Origin: DATHZQ01 sp965216945
GTDB lineage: Bacteria; Actinomycetota; Acidimicrobiia; Spongiisociales; UBA5794
Reading direction: 5' to 3'
Assembly (NCBI GenBank): GCA_965216945.1
Contig: CBDCGU010000003.1
Span: forward strand, 1,488,001-1,552,000
DNA: 64,000 nucleotides
The number at the start of each line of letters is the position of its first letter. The first letter of the stretch is position 1. Both the position numbers and the translations under genes were made by a program. Of this stretch, positions 57,036 through 64,000 are shown piece after piece. The notes beneath the pieces were generated by a model. That model was not told the DNA's origin, ran no database searches, and was given only the letters and a program-made list of their open reading frames with translations.

Positions 57036-57230
57036 CTAGCCGGAGTCCCCGACGAGGCGAGCGCAGTCGCCGCAGACGAAGCCCTCATCGAGGAAGAACG
57101 CATCGTCGGCGACGTCGAGGCTGCAACGGGTGCAGCGACCGGCCAGGAAGTCCTCGGCAACGTCCACGAAGGGTCCATCGTGGGCAAACAGCTCGGAGAC
57201 GAGCACGGCGCGATTGGTCCCGGACTTCAT
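57036..57230 (-). CDS. small Cys4 zinc-ribbon protein
   Basis: The 64-residue protein has CTRCSLDVADDAFFLDEGFVCGDC, i.e. CxxC-N17-CxxC, near the C-terminus, fitting a zinc ribbon. The N-terminus is unremarkable. It starts 12 nt downstream of the PNPOx-family gene stop, so the two may be cotranscribed. No Shine-Dalgarno sequence is clear. Confidence 0.6.
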   Translation of the reverse strand: MKSGTNRAVLVSELFAHDGPFVDVAEDFLAGRCTRCSLDVADDAFFLDEGFVCGDCARLVGDSG

Positions 57231-57242
57231 GAGACCAGCAGG

Positions 57243-57794
57243 CTAGCGCCGGTCGGCACGCGCAGAATCGGCCGCGTCATCGGAGTGAAGCGCCTCGATC
57301 TGGGCCATCTCCTCGTCCGTCATCGCAAACCCCGTCATCCAATGAGGCTCGATGCGGTAGCAGCTGACGTCGCCCCACTCCGCCGGATCGGCTCCGTACG
57401 TCGCCGCGAGGTGCTCGAGCAGCGACTGCTGCGCCGCACCTTGCAGCAGCACGGCCTGGCCGTGGCAGAACACGCCGTAGCCGTCCCTGGGGGTATACGC
57501 CGCACTGATGGCGGGGCGGGCGGCGAGCTGTCTCGCCTTGGGGGAGTCGGCCACGGTCGAGAAGTGCCAGCGTCCGTGGAGGAAGTGCCCGTCGACTGCG
57601 GAAACGCGCGGCTCGCCGCGCGCCGTCACCGATGCAATGCTCAGCACGGCCGGACAGGGCAACTCGGCCGCCAGCCGCTCCGCGGTCAGACGCCGCTGCG
57701 GCTCCATGATCGAGAGAAGGTGTGACGACGACTCGGCGAAGCTGTCATCGAGAAGCTGCTGGAGCGCATCCAGCTCGTCGCTCGTTTCGTACAT
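57243..57794 (-). CDS. pyridoxamine 5'-phosphate oxidase-family protein
   Basis: The 183-residue protein is a split-barrel PNPOx-like domain: AERLAAELPCPAVLSIASVTARGEPRVSAVDGHFLHGRWHFST (key words LSIASVTARGEPRVSAV), SPKARQLAARPAISAAYTPRDGYGVFCHGQAVLLQG. Probably flavin- or F420-binding; substrate unknown. ATG 57794 is chosen over 57830. Confidence 0.78.
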   Translation of the reverse strand: MYETSDELDALQQLLDDSFAESSSHLLSIMEPQRRLTAERLAAELPCPAVLSIASVTARGEPRVSAVDGHFLHGRWHFSTVADSPKARQLAARPAISAAYTPRDGYGVFCHGQAVLLQGAAQQSLLEHLAATYGADPAEWGDVSCYRIEPHWMTGFAMTDEEMAQIEALHSDDAADSARADRR

Positions 57795-57929
57795 GCGCCC
57801 ACTGTGACACAGGGTGCGGTCGAACGCCATCGCCGCGGGCTCGCAATGCCCCCTCGTCCGTCGGTGATCGGATCGGCCGGCGGCGAACGCCGATCTCCTG
57901 CCCCCCGAATGGCAGTGGCCGCAGCCGGT

Positions 57930-58166
57930 TCAGCCGATCAGTTGGCGCAGCGGTACGGCGACGTCGTCGTACTCGGCGTGCTCACCTGTGGCCTTCTTGG
58001 AGTAGAGCAGCGTGTCATCCGCCATCACCTCGAAGACGCCGCCCTTGCTGGGCACGAGCGTCACCGAGTCGATCTTGAACTCGAATTCCTCGAGCAGTTT
58101 CTCCACCATGCTCACGGCACGGGGTGTGTAGTTTCAAGCGGCGCAGTATTCGATTTCGAGCTTCAT
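57930..58166 (-). CDS. SelW/Rdx-like selenoprotein with in-frame TGA
   Basis: From ATG 58166 the frame reads MKLEIEYCAA, then TGA at 58136-58134, then NYTPRAVSMVEKLLEEF to a TGA stop at 57930. The CAAU arrangement is the CxxU redox motif of SelW/Rdx proteins, and the rest (TLVPSKGGVFEVMADDTLLYSKKATGE) fits the family. Without recoding only the truncated part from 58115 is seen, lacking the first strand and the motif. Total 78 residues including Sec11. No selA, selB, selC or selD gene is in the window, so Sec decoding is inferred. Confidence 0.78.
58104..58126 (-). promoter_or_regulatory. candidate SECIS hairpin
   Basis: Seven nt after the in-frame TGA, CACC (58126-58123) pairs with GGTG (58107-58104), and TGC pairs with GCA around a CGTGA loop. 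Bacterial SECIS elements are short hairpins just after the UGA with a G/U-containing loop; this fits loosely. Confidence 0.4.
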
Positions 58167-58207
58167 GCCCGCCATCGTAATCGCGGTCGGGTGCGCTCCG
58201 GCACCCC

Positions 58208-59887
58208 TCACTCGTCGGTGACGCAGCCTTCGCTTGCGCTCTTCACGGTGTTGACGTAGCGGGCCAAGGTGCCCTTGGTGACCTTGAGCGGCGGGGCCTC
58301 CCATCCTGTGCGGCGCTCGGCCAGCTCGTCGGCGGGGACCTCCACCTCGATCGTGCGCGCCACCGCATCGATGGCGACCACGTCGCCGGGCCGGACGAGA
58401 GCGATCGGCCCGCCCTCCTGAGCCTCGGGCGTCACGTGGCCGACGATGAACCCGTGCGATCCCCCCGAGAACCGGCCGTCGGTGAGCAGCGCCACCTGAT
58501 CGCCCAGTCCGGCACCCATGATCGCTGAGGTGGGAGTGAGCATCTCTGGCATCCCGGGACCGCCCTTGGGCCCCTCGTAGCGGATGATGATGACGTCACC
58601 CGGGCTGATCTCATTACGTTCCAGCGCGGCCAGCATCGCTTCCTCGGAGTCGAACGGCCGGGCCGGGCCGCGGAAGCGCAAGCCCTCCTTGCCCGTGATC
58701 TTGGCCACGGCCCCTTCCGGGGCGAGGCTGCCCCGCAGGATCTGGATGTGGGCGGTGTCCTTGATCGGGTTGTCCCACAGCCGCACGACGTCCTGGCCAT
58801 CGGCGAGCGCCGGCAGCCCTGCCAGGTTCGCGGCGACGGTCTCTCCGGTCACCGTCAGGCAGCCGTCGTGGAGCGCATCATTGTCGAGCAACAGCTTCAT
58901 CACGGCCGGCAGGCCACCGACTCGGTGGAGATCCTCCATCACGTAGCGTCCGCTCGGCTTGAGGTCGGCCAGCAGCGGTGTCCGATCGCTGACGGATTGG
59001 AAGTCGTCCATCGTCAGCGGCACGTCCACCGATCGGGCGATGGCGATGAGATGCAGCACGGCGTTCGTCGAGCCACCCAGGACCATCGTCACCGCCATGG
59101 CGTTCTCGAACGCCTCACGCGTCATGATGTCGCGCGGCCGCAGGTCGAGCTCGAGCAAGCGGCGAATCGCCGCCCCGCTGGCCACACACTCCTCGAGCTT
59201 CGCCGGGTCGGTGGCCGGGGTCGACGAGCTGTAGGGGAGACTCATCCCCAGCGCTTCGGTCGCCGACGCCATCGTGTTGGCGGTGTACATGCCGCCACAC
59301 GCCCCGGCACCAGGGCAGGCGTTGAACACGATGTCGTTGCGCTGCTCCTCGTCGATGCGACCCGCGATCCACTCCCCATACGACTGGAACGCCGAGATGA
59401 TGTCGATGGGAGCCCCGTCCCGGGATCTGCCGGCGCGGATGGTGCCGCCGTAGATCATCAGGCTCGGCCGGTTCAGCCGGCCCATCGCCATCACCGACCC
59501 CGGCATGTTCTTGTCGCACCCGGGGATCGTGACGAGACCGTCGTACCACTGCGCCCGCATCACCGTTTCGATCGAATCGGCGATCAAGTCACGCGATTGC
59601 AGCGAGTAGCTCATGCCGTCGGTGCCCATGGACATGCCGTCGGACACACCGATCGTGTTGAACCGCATCCCCACCAGATCGGCGGCGACAACACCTTCGC
59701 GCACCTTGGCCGCCAGGTCGTTGAGGTGCATGTTGCACGAGTTGCCCTCGTACCACATGCTGGCGATGCCCACCTGGGCCTTGTCCAGATCGGCGGGAGA
59801 CAGGCCCGTGGCCAGGAGCATCGCTTGTGAGCCGCCCTGGGATTTGGGCTGCGTGATCCGACGGCTGACACGATTGAGCTCCGACAC
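58208..59887 (-). CDS. ilvD: dihydroxy-acid dehydratase IlvD
   Basis: The 559-residue Fe-S enzyme dehydrates 2,3-dihydroxy acids in branched-chain amino acid synthesis. Cluster cysteines lie in EGNSCNMH, VTIPGCDKNMPG and NACPGAGACGGMYTANTM; IIRYEGPKGGPGMPEM and LLTDGRFSGGSHG complete the family pattern. AGGAGG lies 6 nt before GTG 59887. Confidence 0.96.
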   Translation of the reverse strand: MSELNRVSRRITQPKSQGGSQAMLLATGLSPADLDKAQVGIASMWYEGNSCNMHLNDLAAKVREGVVAADLVGMRFNTIGVSDGMSMGTDGMSYSLQSRDLIADSIETVMRAQWYDGLVTIPGCDKNMPGSVMAMGRLNRPSLMIYGGTIRAGRSRDGAPIDIISAFQSYGEWIAGRIDEEQRNDIVFNACPGAGACGGMYTANTMASATEALGMSLPYSSSTPATDPAKLEECVASGAAIRRLLELDLRPRDIMTREAFENAMAVTMVLGGSTNAVLHLIAIARSVDVPLTMDDFQSVSDRTPLLADLKPSGRYVMEDLHRVGGLPAVMKLLLDNDALHDGCLTVTGETVAANLAGLPALADGQDVVRLWDNPIKDTAHIQILRGSLAPEGAVAKITGKEGLRFRGPARPFDSEEAMLAALERNEISPGDVIIIRYEGPKGGPGMPEMLTPTSAIMGAGLGDQVALLTDGRFSGGSHGFIVGHVTPEAQEGGPIALVRPGDVVAIDAVARTIEVEVPADELAERRTGWEAPPLKVTKGTLARYVNTVKSASEGCVTDE

Positions 59888-59955
59888 GAGACCCTCCTGC
59901 CGATGGGGCTGGCGATGGTAGTGAGCCGGGGCCCATCCCGGCCCGGGCGACCGAA

Positions 59956-59984
59956 TTCACACTGTCGGGAACCCCAGTTACACT
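59956..59984 (+). promoter_or_regulatory. LCP gene promoter
   Basis: TTCACA (59956-59961) and TACACT (59979-59984) are spaced by 17 bp, 53 nt before the start codon. Confidence 0.5.
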
Positions 59985-60036
59985 TCTGGCGTCCCATTCG
60001 GGACACATCTCTCTTCCCGTTTGAGGACCGCTTCCC

Positions 60037-61065
60037 ATGACCACTATGGAGATGCCCCCGGCGCCCGCGCCGGTTCCGCAGCAACCGCCGCCGCCGAAGA
60101 AGAAGCGCCACTGGGGCCGCACCATCCTTCTCTCGCTCTTGCTGCTCGCCGTTGTCGGTGTCTTCGGTGTGATCGGCCTCTTGCTGTGGACCGATTCCAA
60201 GATCGACAAGCTGCCGGAAGAGGATCTGACGTCACTGGAGCCCGTCGAAGCGGGTGTGCGCAACATCCTCGTCGTGGGGACGGACAGTCGCGAAGGTCTC
60301 CCCGACGATTTCGAGGGCAAGTTCGGCGAGTTCAGCGGCTCGCGCACCGATGTCATCATGGTGGCCCATGTCGAGAACGGCCGTGCGCAGCTCCTCAGCC
60401 TGCCCCGTGATCTCAAGGTCGACATTCCCGGCCATGGCACCAACAAGATCAACGCGGCTTACGTGTTCGGGGGGCCCGACCTCCTCGTGCAAACGATCCA
60501 GGACAACCTGGACATCCCGATCAACAACTATGTCGAGATCGACTTCTTCGGGTTCGCCAACGTCGTCGACGCCATGGGCGGCGTGACCCTCACGTTCGAC
60601 AACCCGGCTCGCGACCTGAAGTCCGGTCTGGACGTGCCGGCCGGCACCCTCACGCTCAATGGAGCGCAGGCTCTCGCCTATGCCCGCTCCCGCTCCTACC
60701 AGGAGCTACAGGGCGGCGAGTGGGTCTCCGTCAACGGCAGTGACATCGGTCGCACAGGTCGCCAGCAGGAGTTGCTCCTCACGATGTTCTCCCAGGCAAC
60801 GTCGCCCGGAAACGCCTTCAACCTTCCCGGATTTGCGTCGACGTTCGCCGAACAGATCACGGCGGATGCCGGCATGTCGGTTCCGGTGCTCGTCGAGCTC
60901 GGCAGCTCGGCGTTGAGCCTCGGCGGGGCCGAGATCGAGGCCATGACGCTACCGGTGCGCATCTCCAACGAAGGCGGCGTCTCCTACGTCGTCCGGATCG
61001 AGCCGGACTCCGGCGACGTCATCCAAGCGTTCAAGGCCGCCGAGCCTTTCCCCGCCGGGAGCTGA
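60037..61065 (+). CDS. LytR-CpsA-Psr family cell-wall ligase
   Basis: The 342-residue membrane-anchored protein has a Pro/Lys-rich cytoplasmic start, a membrane segment (ILLSLLLLAVVGVFGVIGLLLW) and an extracytoplasmic LCP domain: GTDSREG, SRTDVIMVAHVENGRAQLLSLPRDLKV, KINAAYVFGG, and ALAYARSRS with RTGRQQELL. LCP enzymes attach polymers from lipid carriers to peptidoglycan. ATG 60037 follows GAGGAC. Confidence 0.93.
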   Translation: MTTMEMPPAPAPVPQQPPPPKKKRHWGRTILLSLLLLAVVGVFGVIGLLLWTDSKIDKLPEEDLTSLEPVEAGVRNILVVGTDSREGLPDDFEGKFGEFSGSRTDVIMVAHVENGRAQLLSLPRDLKVDIPGHGTNKINAAYVFGGPDLLVQTIQDNLDIPINNYVEIDFFGFANVVDAMGGVTLTFDNPARDLKSGLDVPAGTLTLNGAQALAYARSRSYQELQGGEWVSVNGSDIGRTGRQQELLLTMFSQATSPGNAFNLPGFASTFAEQITADAGMSVPVLVELGSSALSLGGAEIEAMTLPVRISNEGGVSYVVRIEPDSGDVIQAFKAAEPFPAGS

Positions 61066-61111
61066 CGACGCGGTACCGCTCCGCCGGAGCCACCGTGGCA
61101 GGATGTCGGGC

Positions 61112-62023
61112 ATGACTGGCATCGCGATCCGCACCGAGCGACTCACCAAGTACTACGGCGACACTCCCGGAATCGTCGACCTCGACCTCGAGGTGCACGT
61201 CGGGGAGATCTTCGGGTTCCTCGGGCCCAACGGTGCGGGCAAGAGCACCACCATCCGCACGCTGCTCCATCTGCTGCACCCGACGTCGGGCAGCGCCGAG
61301 GTCCTCGGGATGGAGGTGGCCCGCCAGTCGGTCGATATCCGTCGCCGCATCGGCTACCTGCCCGGCGACCTGGCCATGTACGACGACATGACGGCTTCCC
61401 AGCTCTTTCGCTACTTCGGCGCTCTCCGGGGCGTCGACGTTGCAGCGGCCGTCACCGACCTCGCCGAACGGCTGCAGCTCGATGTCGACCGCAAGATCGG
61501 CTCTTACTCCACCGGCAACCGGCAGAAGGCGGCCATCGTTCAGGCCTTCATGCACGATCCCGAGCTGCTCATCCTCGACGAGCCGACCACGGGTCTGGAC
61601 CCGCTGATGCAGCAGGAGTTCTTCCGGATGGTCGACGAGGTGAAGGAGGCGGGACGGACGGTGTTCCTGTCTTCGCACATCCTGCCCGAGGTGGAGCGCC
61701 TGGCGGATCGTGTTGGCATCGTGCGCGAAGCACATCTCGTGACCGTCGAGACGGTGGCCGACCTGCGGGCCAGGGCGCTCCGCACGGTCGAGCTGGTGTT
61801 CAGCGAGCCCGTCGACGTTGCTGCGTTCGAGACCTTGCCACAGGTGCGGCGCTGCCGGCCCACCCATGCCGGCCGTGGGGTCGATCTGGCGGTCGAGGGC
61901 AACCTCGATGCCGTGATGGCCATCGCCGGGCGCTACACCATCGAGAACATCCTCTCCCGAGAAGGGGATCTCGAGGAGGCGTTCCTCGCCTTCTACCAGG
62001 GAGCGGAACCGCGTGTTTCATAG
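61112..62023 (+). CDS. ABC transporter ATP-binding protein
   Basis: The 303-residue ABC ATPase has Walker A GPNGAGKST, Walker B LLILDEPTTGLDP and H-loop SSHI. The signature motif is degenerate (YSTGNRQK in place of LSGGQ). It is of the ABC-2 exporter type and overlaps the permease gene by 11 nt. ATG 61112 is preferred over 61103. Confidence 0.92.
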   Translation: MTGIAIRTERLTKYYGDTPGIVDLDLEVHVGEIFGFLGPNGAGKSTTIRTLLHLLHPTSGSAEVLGMEVARQSVDIRRRIGYLPGDLAMYDDMTASQLFRYFGALRGVDVAAAVTDLAERLQLDVDRKIGSYSTGNRQKAAIVQAFMHDPELLILDEPTTGLDPLMQQEFFRMVDEVKEAGRTVFLSSHILPEVERLADRVGIVREAHLVTVETVADLRARALRTVELVFSEPVDVAAFETLPQVRRCRPTHAGRGVDLAVEGNLDAVMAIAGRYTIENILSREGDLEEAFLAFYQGAEPRVS

Positions 62024-63695
62024 CGTCACCGCCAAGACACTGTGGGAGCGCCGTGTCTCGTTGGTCTGGTGGCTGGTGGCGACGCTGCTCCTCGGGACTT
62101 GGCTCGTCGCCTTCTACCCGGCGATCCGGGACAGCGAGCAGCTCCAACAGTTCATCGAGGACTTCCCGCCCGAGCTCCTGTCCCTGTTCGGAATCGACCC
62201 GCAGATCTACACGACCGGCTTCGGTTACCTGCAGGCCCAGCTGTACACGCTCATCGGGCCACTCCTGATCATCGCCGTGGCTGTCAGCGTCGGTTCGGCC
62301 GCCACGGCGCGCGAGGAGGAAACGGGCACGATCGATACGTTGCTCGGCACACCGCTGCGCCGCAGCCGGCTGATCCTCGAGAAATACGCGGCCATGGTCA
62401 CGCTGGCGGCCGCCGTGGCGCTCATGCTCGGCGTCGTGCTGGCAGTGGCCAACCCGATCGTCGACCTCAAGCTGTCCGTCGTCGGCATCGTCGGGATCAA
62501 CCTGGGTCTCCTCCTCCTCGGGCTGCTGTTCGGCGGATTGGCGATGGCAGTGGGAGCCTGGCGCGGCCAGCAGTCGGTGGCCGCTGCGGTGGCGGGCGGT
62601 CTCGCTCTGGTGGCGTGGTTCGCCAACGGTTTTGCTCCGCTCGTCGACTGGCTGGACACGGTCAATCGATTCCTGCCGTTCCACTGGTACCTCGCCGACG
62701 ACCCACTGCTCAACGGCCCCACCATGCTCCACGGTGTGCTCGCCGTCGCGGCACTCGTCGCCGTGGCGCTGGCCGTCGCCGCGTTCCACCGCCGCGACCT
62801 CCGCTCTCGCCAGCCGCTGCTCACGCTGCCGCGGCTCCCGCGGCGTACCAACGAGAGCGCCGGCAAGGCCGGCGGTCCCGCCGACTGGTTGCTCGGCAAC
62901 GTGTACGGCAAGACGCTGTGGGAGCGACGCCGCTCGTTGTGGGGGTGGATACTCGGACTCGGAGCACTGGCCGCGCTCACCGCGGCGTTCTGGCCCACGA
63001 TCGAGACGAGCGGCGACGCCATGCAAGGCATGCTCGAGGCCATCCCCAGCGAGCTGCTCGCGATGTTCGGCATCACCGACCCGACCAGCCTGACGACGCC
63101 GGAGGGCTTCCTGTCGGCCCGCCTGTATTCCAGCATCGGCACGATCGCATTGCTGACTTTCGCCATCGGCGCAGGCGCAGGCGGGCTCGCCGGCGAGGAG
63201 GCCAGGGGCACGATGGATCTGCTGCTCGGTACACCGACTCGGCGCCGGACGGTGGCGCGCGACAAGCTGGCCTCGATGGTGACGCTGGTCGCCGCCATCG
63301 CCGCGTCCCTGGCAGTCGTCGTGGTCGCGGCAGGCGCGGTCTACGACATGGGTCTGCGGCCGGGATACGTGCTCACCGCCAACGCCGGGCTCGCCTTGCT
63401 TGCGCTCTTCTTTGGAGCGGTTGCCTTCCTGATCGGCGCACAGACCGGCCGCACCGGCTTGGCGACCGGTCTCGCCGCCGGGCTGGCGGTCGCGACGTTC
63501 ATCCTCAACGGCTTTGGTGCTGCAATCGACGGACTCGAGCCGTTCCGGTGGCTCTCCCCCTTCTTCTGGTACCTCCAGGACACCCCACCGCTGGCACGAG
63601 GCTTCTCCGCGACCTACTGGCTGCTCGCCGCGGGCATCGTGGCGTTCGGAGCGCTGGCCGTGCCGGCGTTCCGCCGCCGCGACATCGCCACATGA
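62013..63695 (+). CDS. ABC-2 type exporter permease
   Basis: The 560-residue permease has two similar six-segment halves, each beginning with KTLWERRxSLxxW (residues ~8 and ~302), suggesting internal duplication. GFLSARLYS-type and REEETGTIDTLLGTPLRRSRL segments recur in both halves. It pairs with the preceding ATPase; exported substrate unknown. GTG start at 62013. Confidence 0.9.
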   Translation: MFHSVTAKTLWERRVSLVWWLVATLLLGTWLVAFYPAIRDSEQLQQFIEDFPPELLSLFGIDPQIYTTGFGYLQAQLYTLIGPLLIIAVAVSVGSAATAREEETGTIDTLLGTPLRRSRLILEKYAAMVTLAAAVALMLGVVLAVANPIVDLKLSVVGIVGINLGLLLLGLLFGGLAMAVGAWRGQQSVAAAVAGGLALVAWFANGFAPLVDWLDTVNRFLPFHWYLADDPLLNGPTMLHGVLAVAALVAVALAVAAFHRRDLRSRQPLLTLPRLPRRTNESAGKAGGPADWLLGNVYGKTLWERRRSLWGWILGLGALAALTAAFWPTIETSGDAMQGMLEAIPSELLAMFGITDPTSLTTPEGFLSARLYSSIGTIALLTFAIGAGAGGLAGEEARGTMDLLLGTPTRRRTVARDKLASMVTLVAAIAASLAVVVVAAGAVYDMGLRPGYVLTANAGLALLALFFGAVAFLIGAQTGRTGLATGLAAGLAVATFILNGFGAAIDGLEPFRWLSPFFWYLQDTPPLARGFSATYWLLAAGIVAFGALAVPAFRRRDIAT

Positions 63696-63735
63696 GCGCG
63701 GCTCCGCCGTCACCGGGCCGTTCTGCAAATGCGGC

Positions 63736-64000
63736 TCAGGCGTAGAGCTTCTCGACATCGTCGCTGAAGTTGTCGAGCACCACGCGGCGCTTGACCTTGA
63801 GCGTCGGTGTCAACATGCCGTTCTCCGTGGTGAAGTCCTCCGTCAGAAGGGCGAACTCCCTGATCCGCTCGTAGCGGGCGATCCCGGTGGCGTACTCGTC
63901 GATTTGGCTGCCGATGAGCTCGAGGACGCGCGGGTCGTTGACCATGTCATGGCCCTCGACGTCGAGGCCCTGCTCCTTGGCCCACGCTTCCATGGCCTCC
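63736..64000 (-). CDS. acyl-CoA synthetase C-terminus (partial)
   Basis: The gene continues beyond the window edge. The visible ~88 residues match the C-terminal end of FadD15-type long-chain acyl-CoA synthetases: FALLTEDFTTENGMLTPTLKVKRRVVLDNF, with the terminal catalytic Lys segment LTPTLKVKR. Partial; start lies past 64000. Confidence 0.85.
   Translation of the reverse strand, partial: EAMEAWAKEQGLDVEGHDMVNDPRVLELIGSQIDEYATGIARYERIREFALLTEDFTTENGMLTPTLKVKRRVVLDNFSDDVEKLYA

Overview
The window is high-GC, gene-dense bacterial chromosome with many GTG starts. Its gene content points to an actinobacterium: HspR-type heat-shock control, an F420-dependent luciferase-like oxidoreductase, DUF1876 and DUF427 proteins, group II truncated haemoglobin and MscL. 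A member of Acidimicrobiia or a neighbouring uncultured class is my best guess, but this is an inference without a marker-gene tree. No rRNA, tRNA, CRISPR array, transposase or integrase was seen.

Layout. 1-4.4 kb: two small secreted proteins, a kinase/LLM oxidoreductase fusion and small enzymes. 4.5-8.5 kb: dnaK-grpE-dnaJ-hspR operon with a HAIR-like operator, closed by a perfect 48-bp palindrome. 8.5-12.5 kb: small proteins, a 590-bp mosaic of hairpins, mscL and a transporter. 12.6-15.4 kb: lutABC lactate oxidation genes. 16-18.7 kb: clpB under a second HAIR-like site. 19-24.6 kb: small genes, a BNR-propeller/MoaD-like pair, padR, and an NfeD/SPFH membrane pair. 24.6-31.5 kb: two lgt paralogues around a VOC gene, an AhpD-like protein, an M20 amidohydrolase, an acyl-CoA synthetase, a YbaK deacylase and a TetR regulator.

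31.6-49.9 kb is a purine biosynthesis region (purA, purD, purE, purB, purC, purS, purQ, purL, purF, purM) interrupted by accessory insertions. The first is a TIR-transmembrane-VWA gene lying between purB and a degenerate second copy of the purB 3' end. The second is a TetR/NAD-epimerase cassette bracketed by two copies of a ~165-bp MITE-like repeat. purA carries a one-base frameshift.

49.9-64 kb holds MBL hydrolase, mobA-like, dienoyl-CoA isomerase-like, purine nucleoside phosphorylase, aminotransferase, an Lnt-like protein with Ser at the usual catalytic Cys position, inositol monophosphatase, the second 48-bp palindrome, a SelW-like gene readable only if an in-frame TGA encodes selenocysteine, ilvD, an LCP protein, an ABC exporter and the end of an acyl-CoA synthetase gene.

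The strongest items for a second look are the unannotatable selenoprotein, the TIR-TM-VWA gene with its duplicated purB flank, the paired MITE-like repeats, and the covarying 48-bp palindromes.
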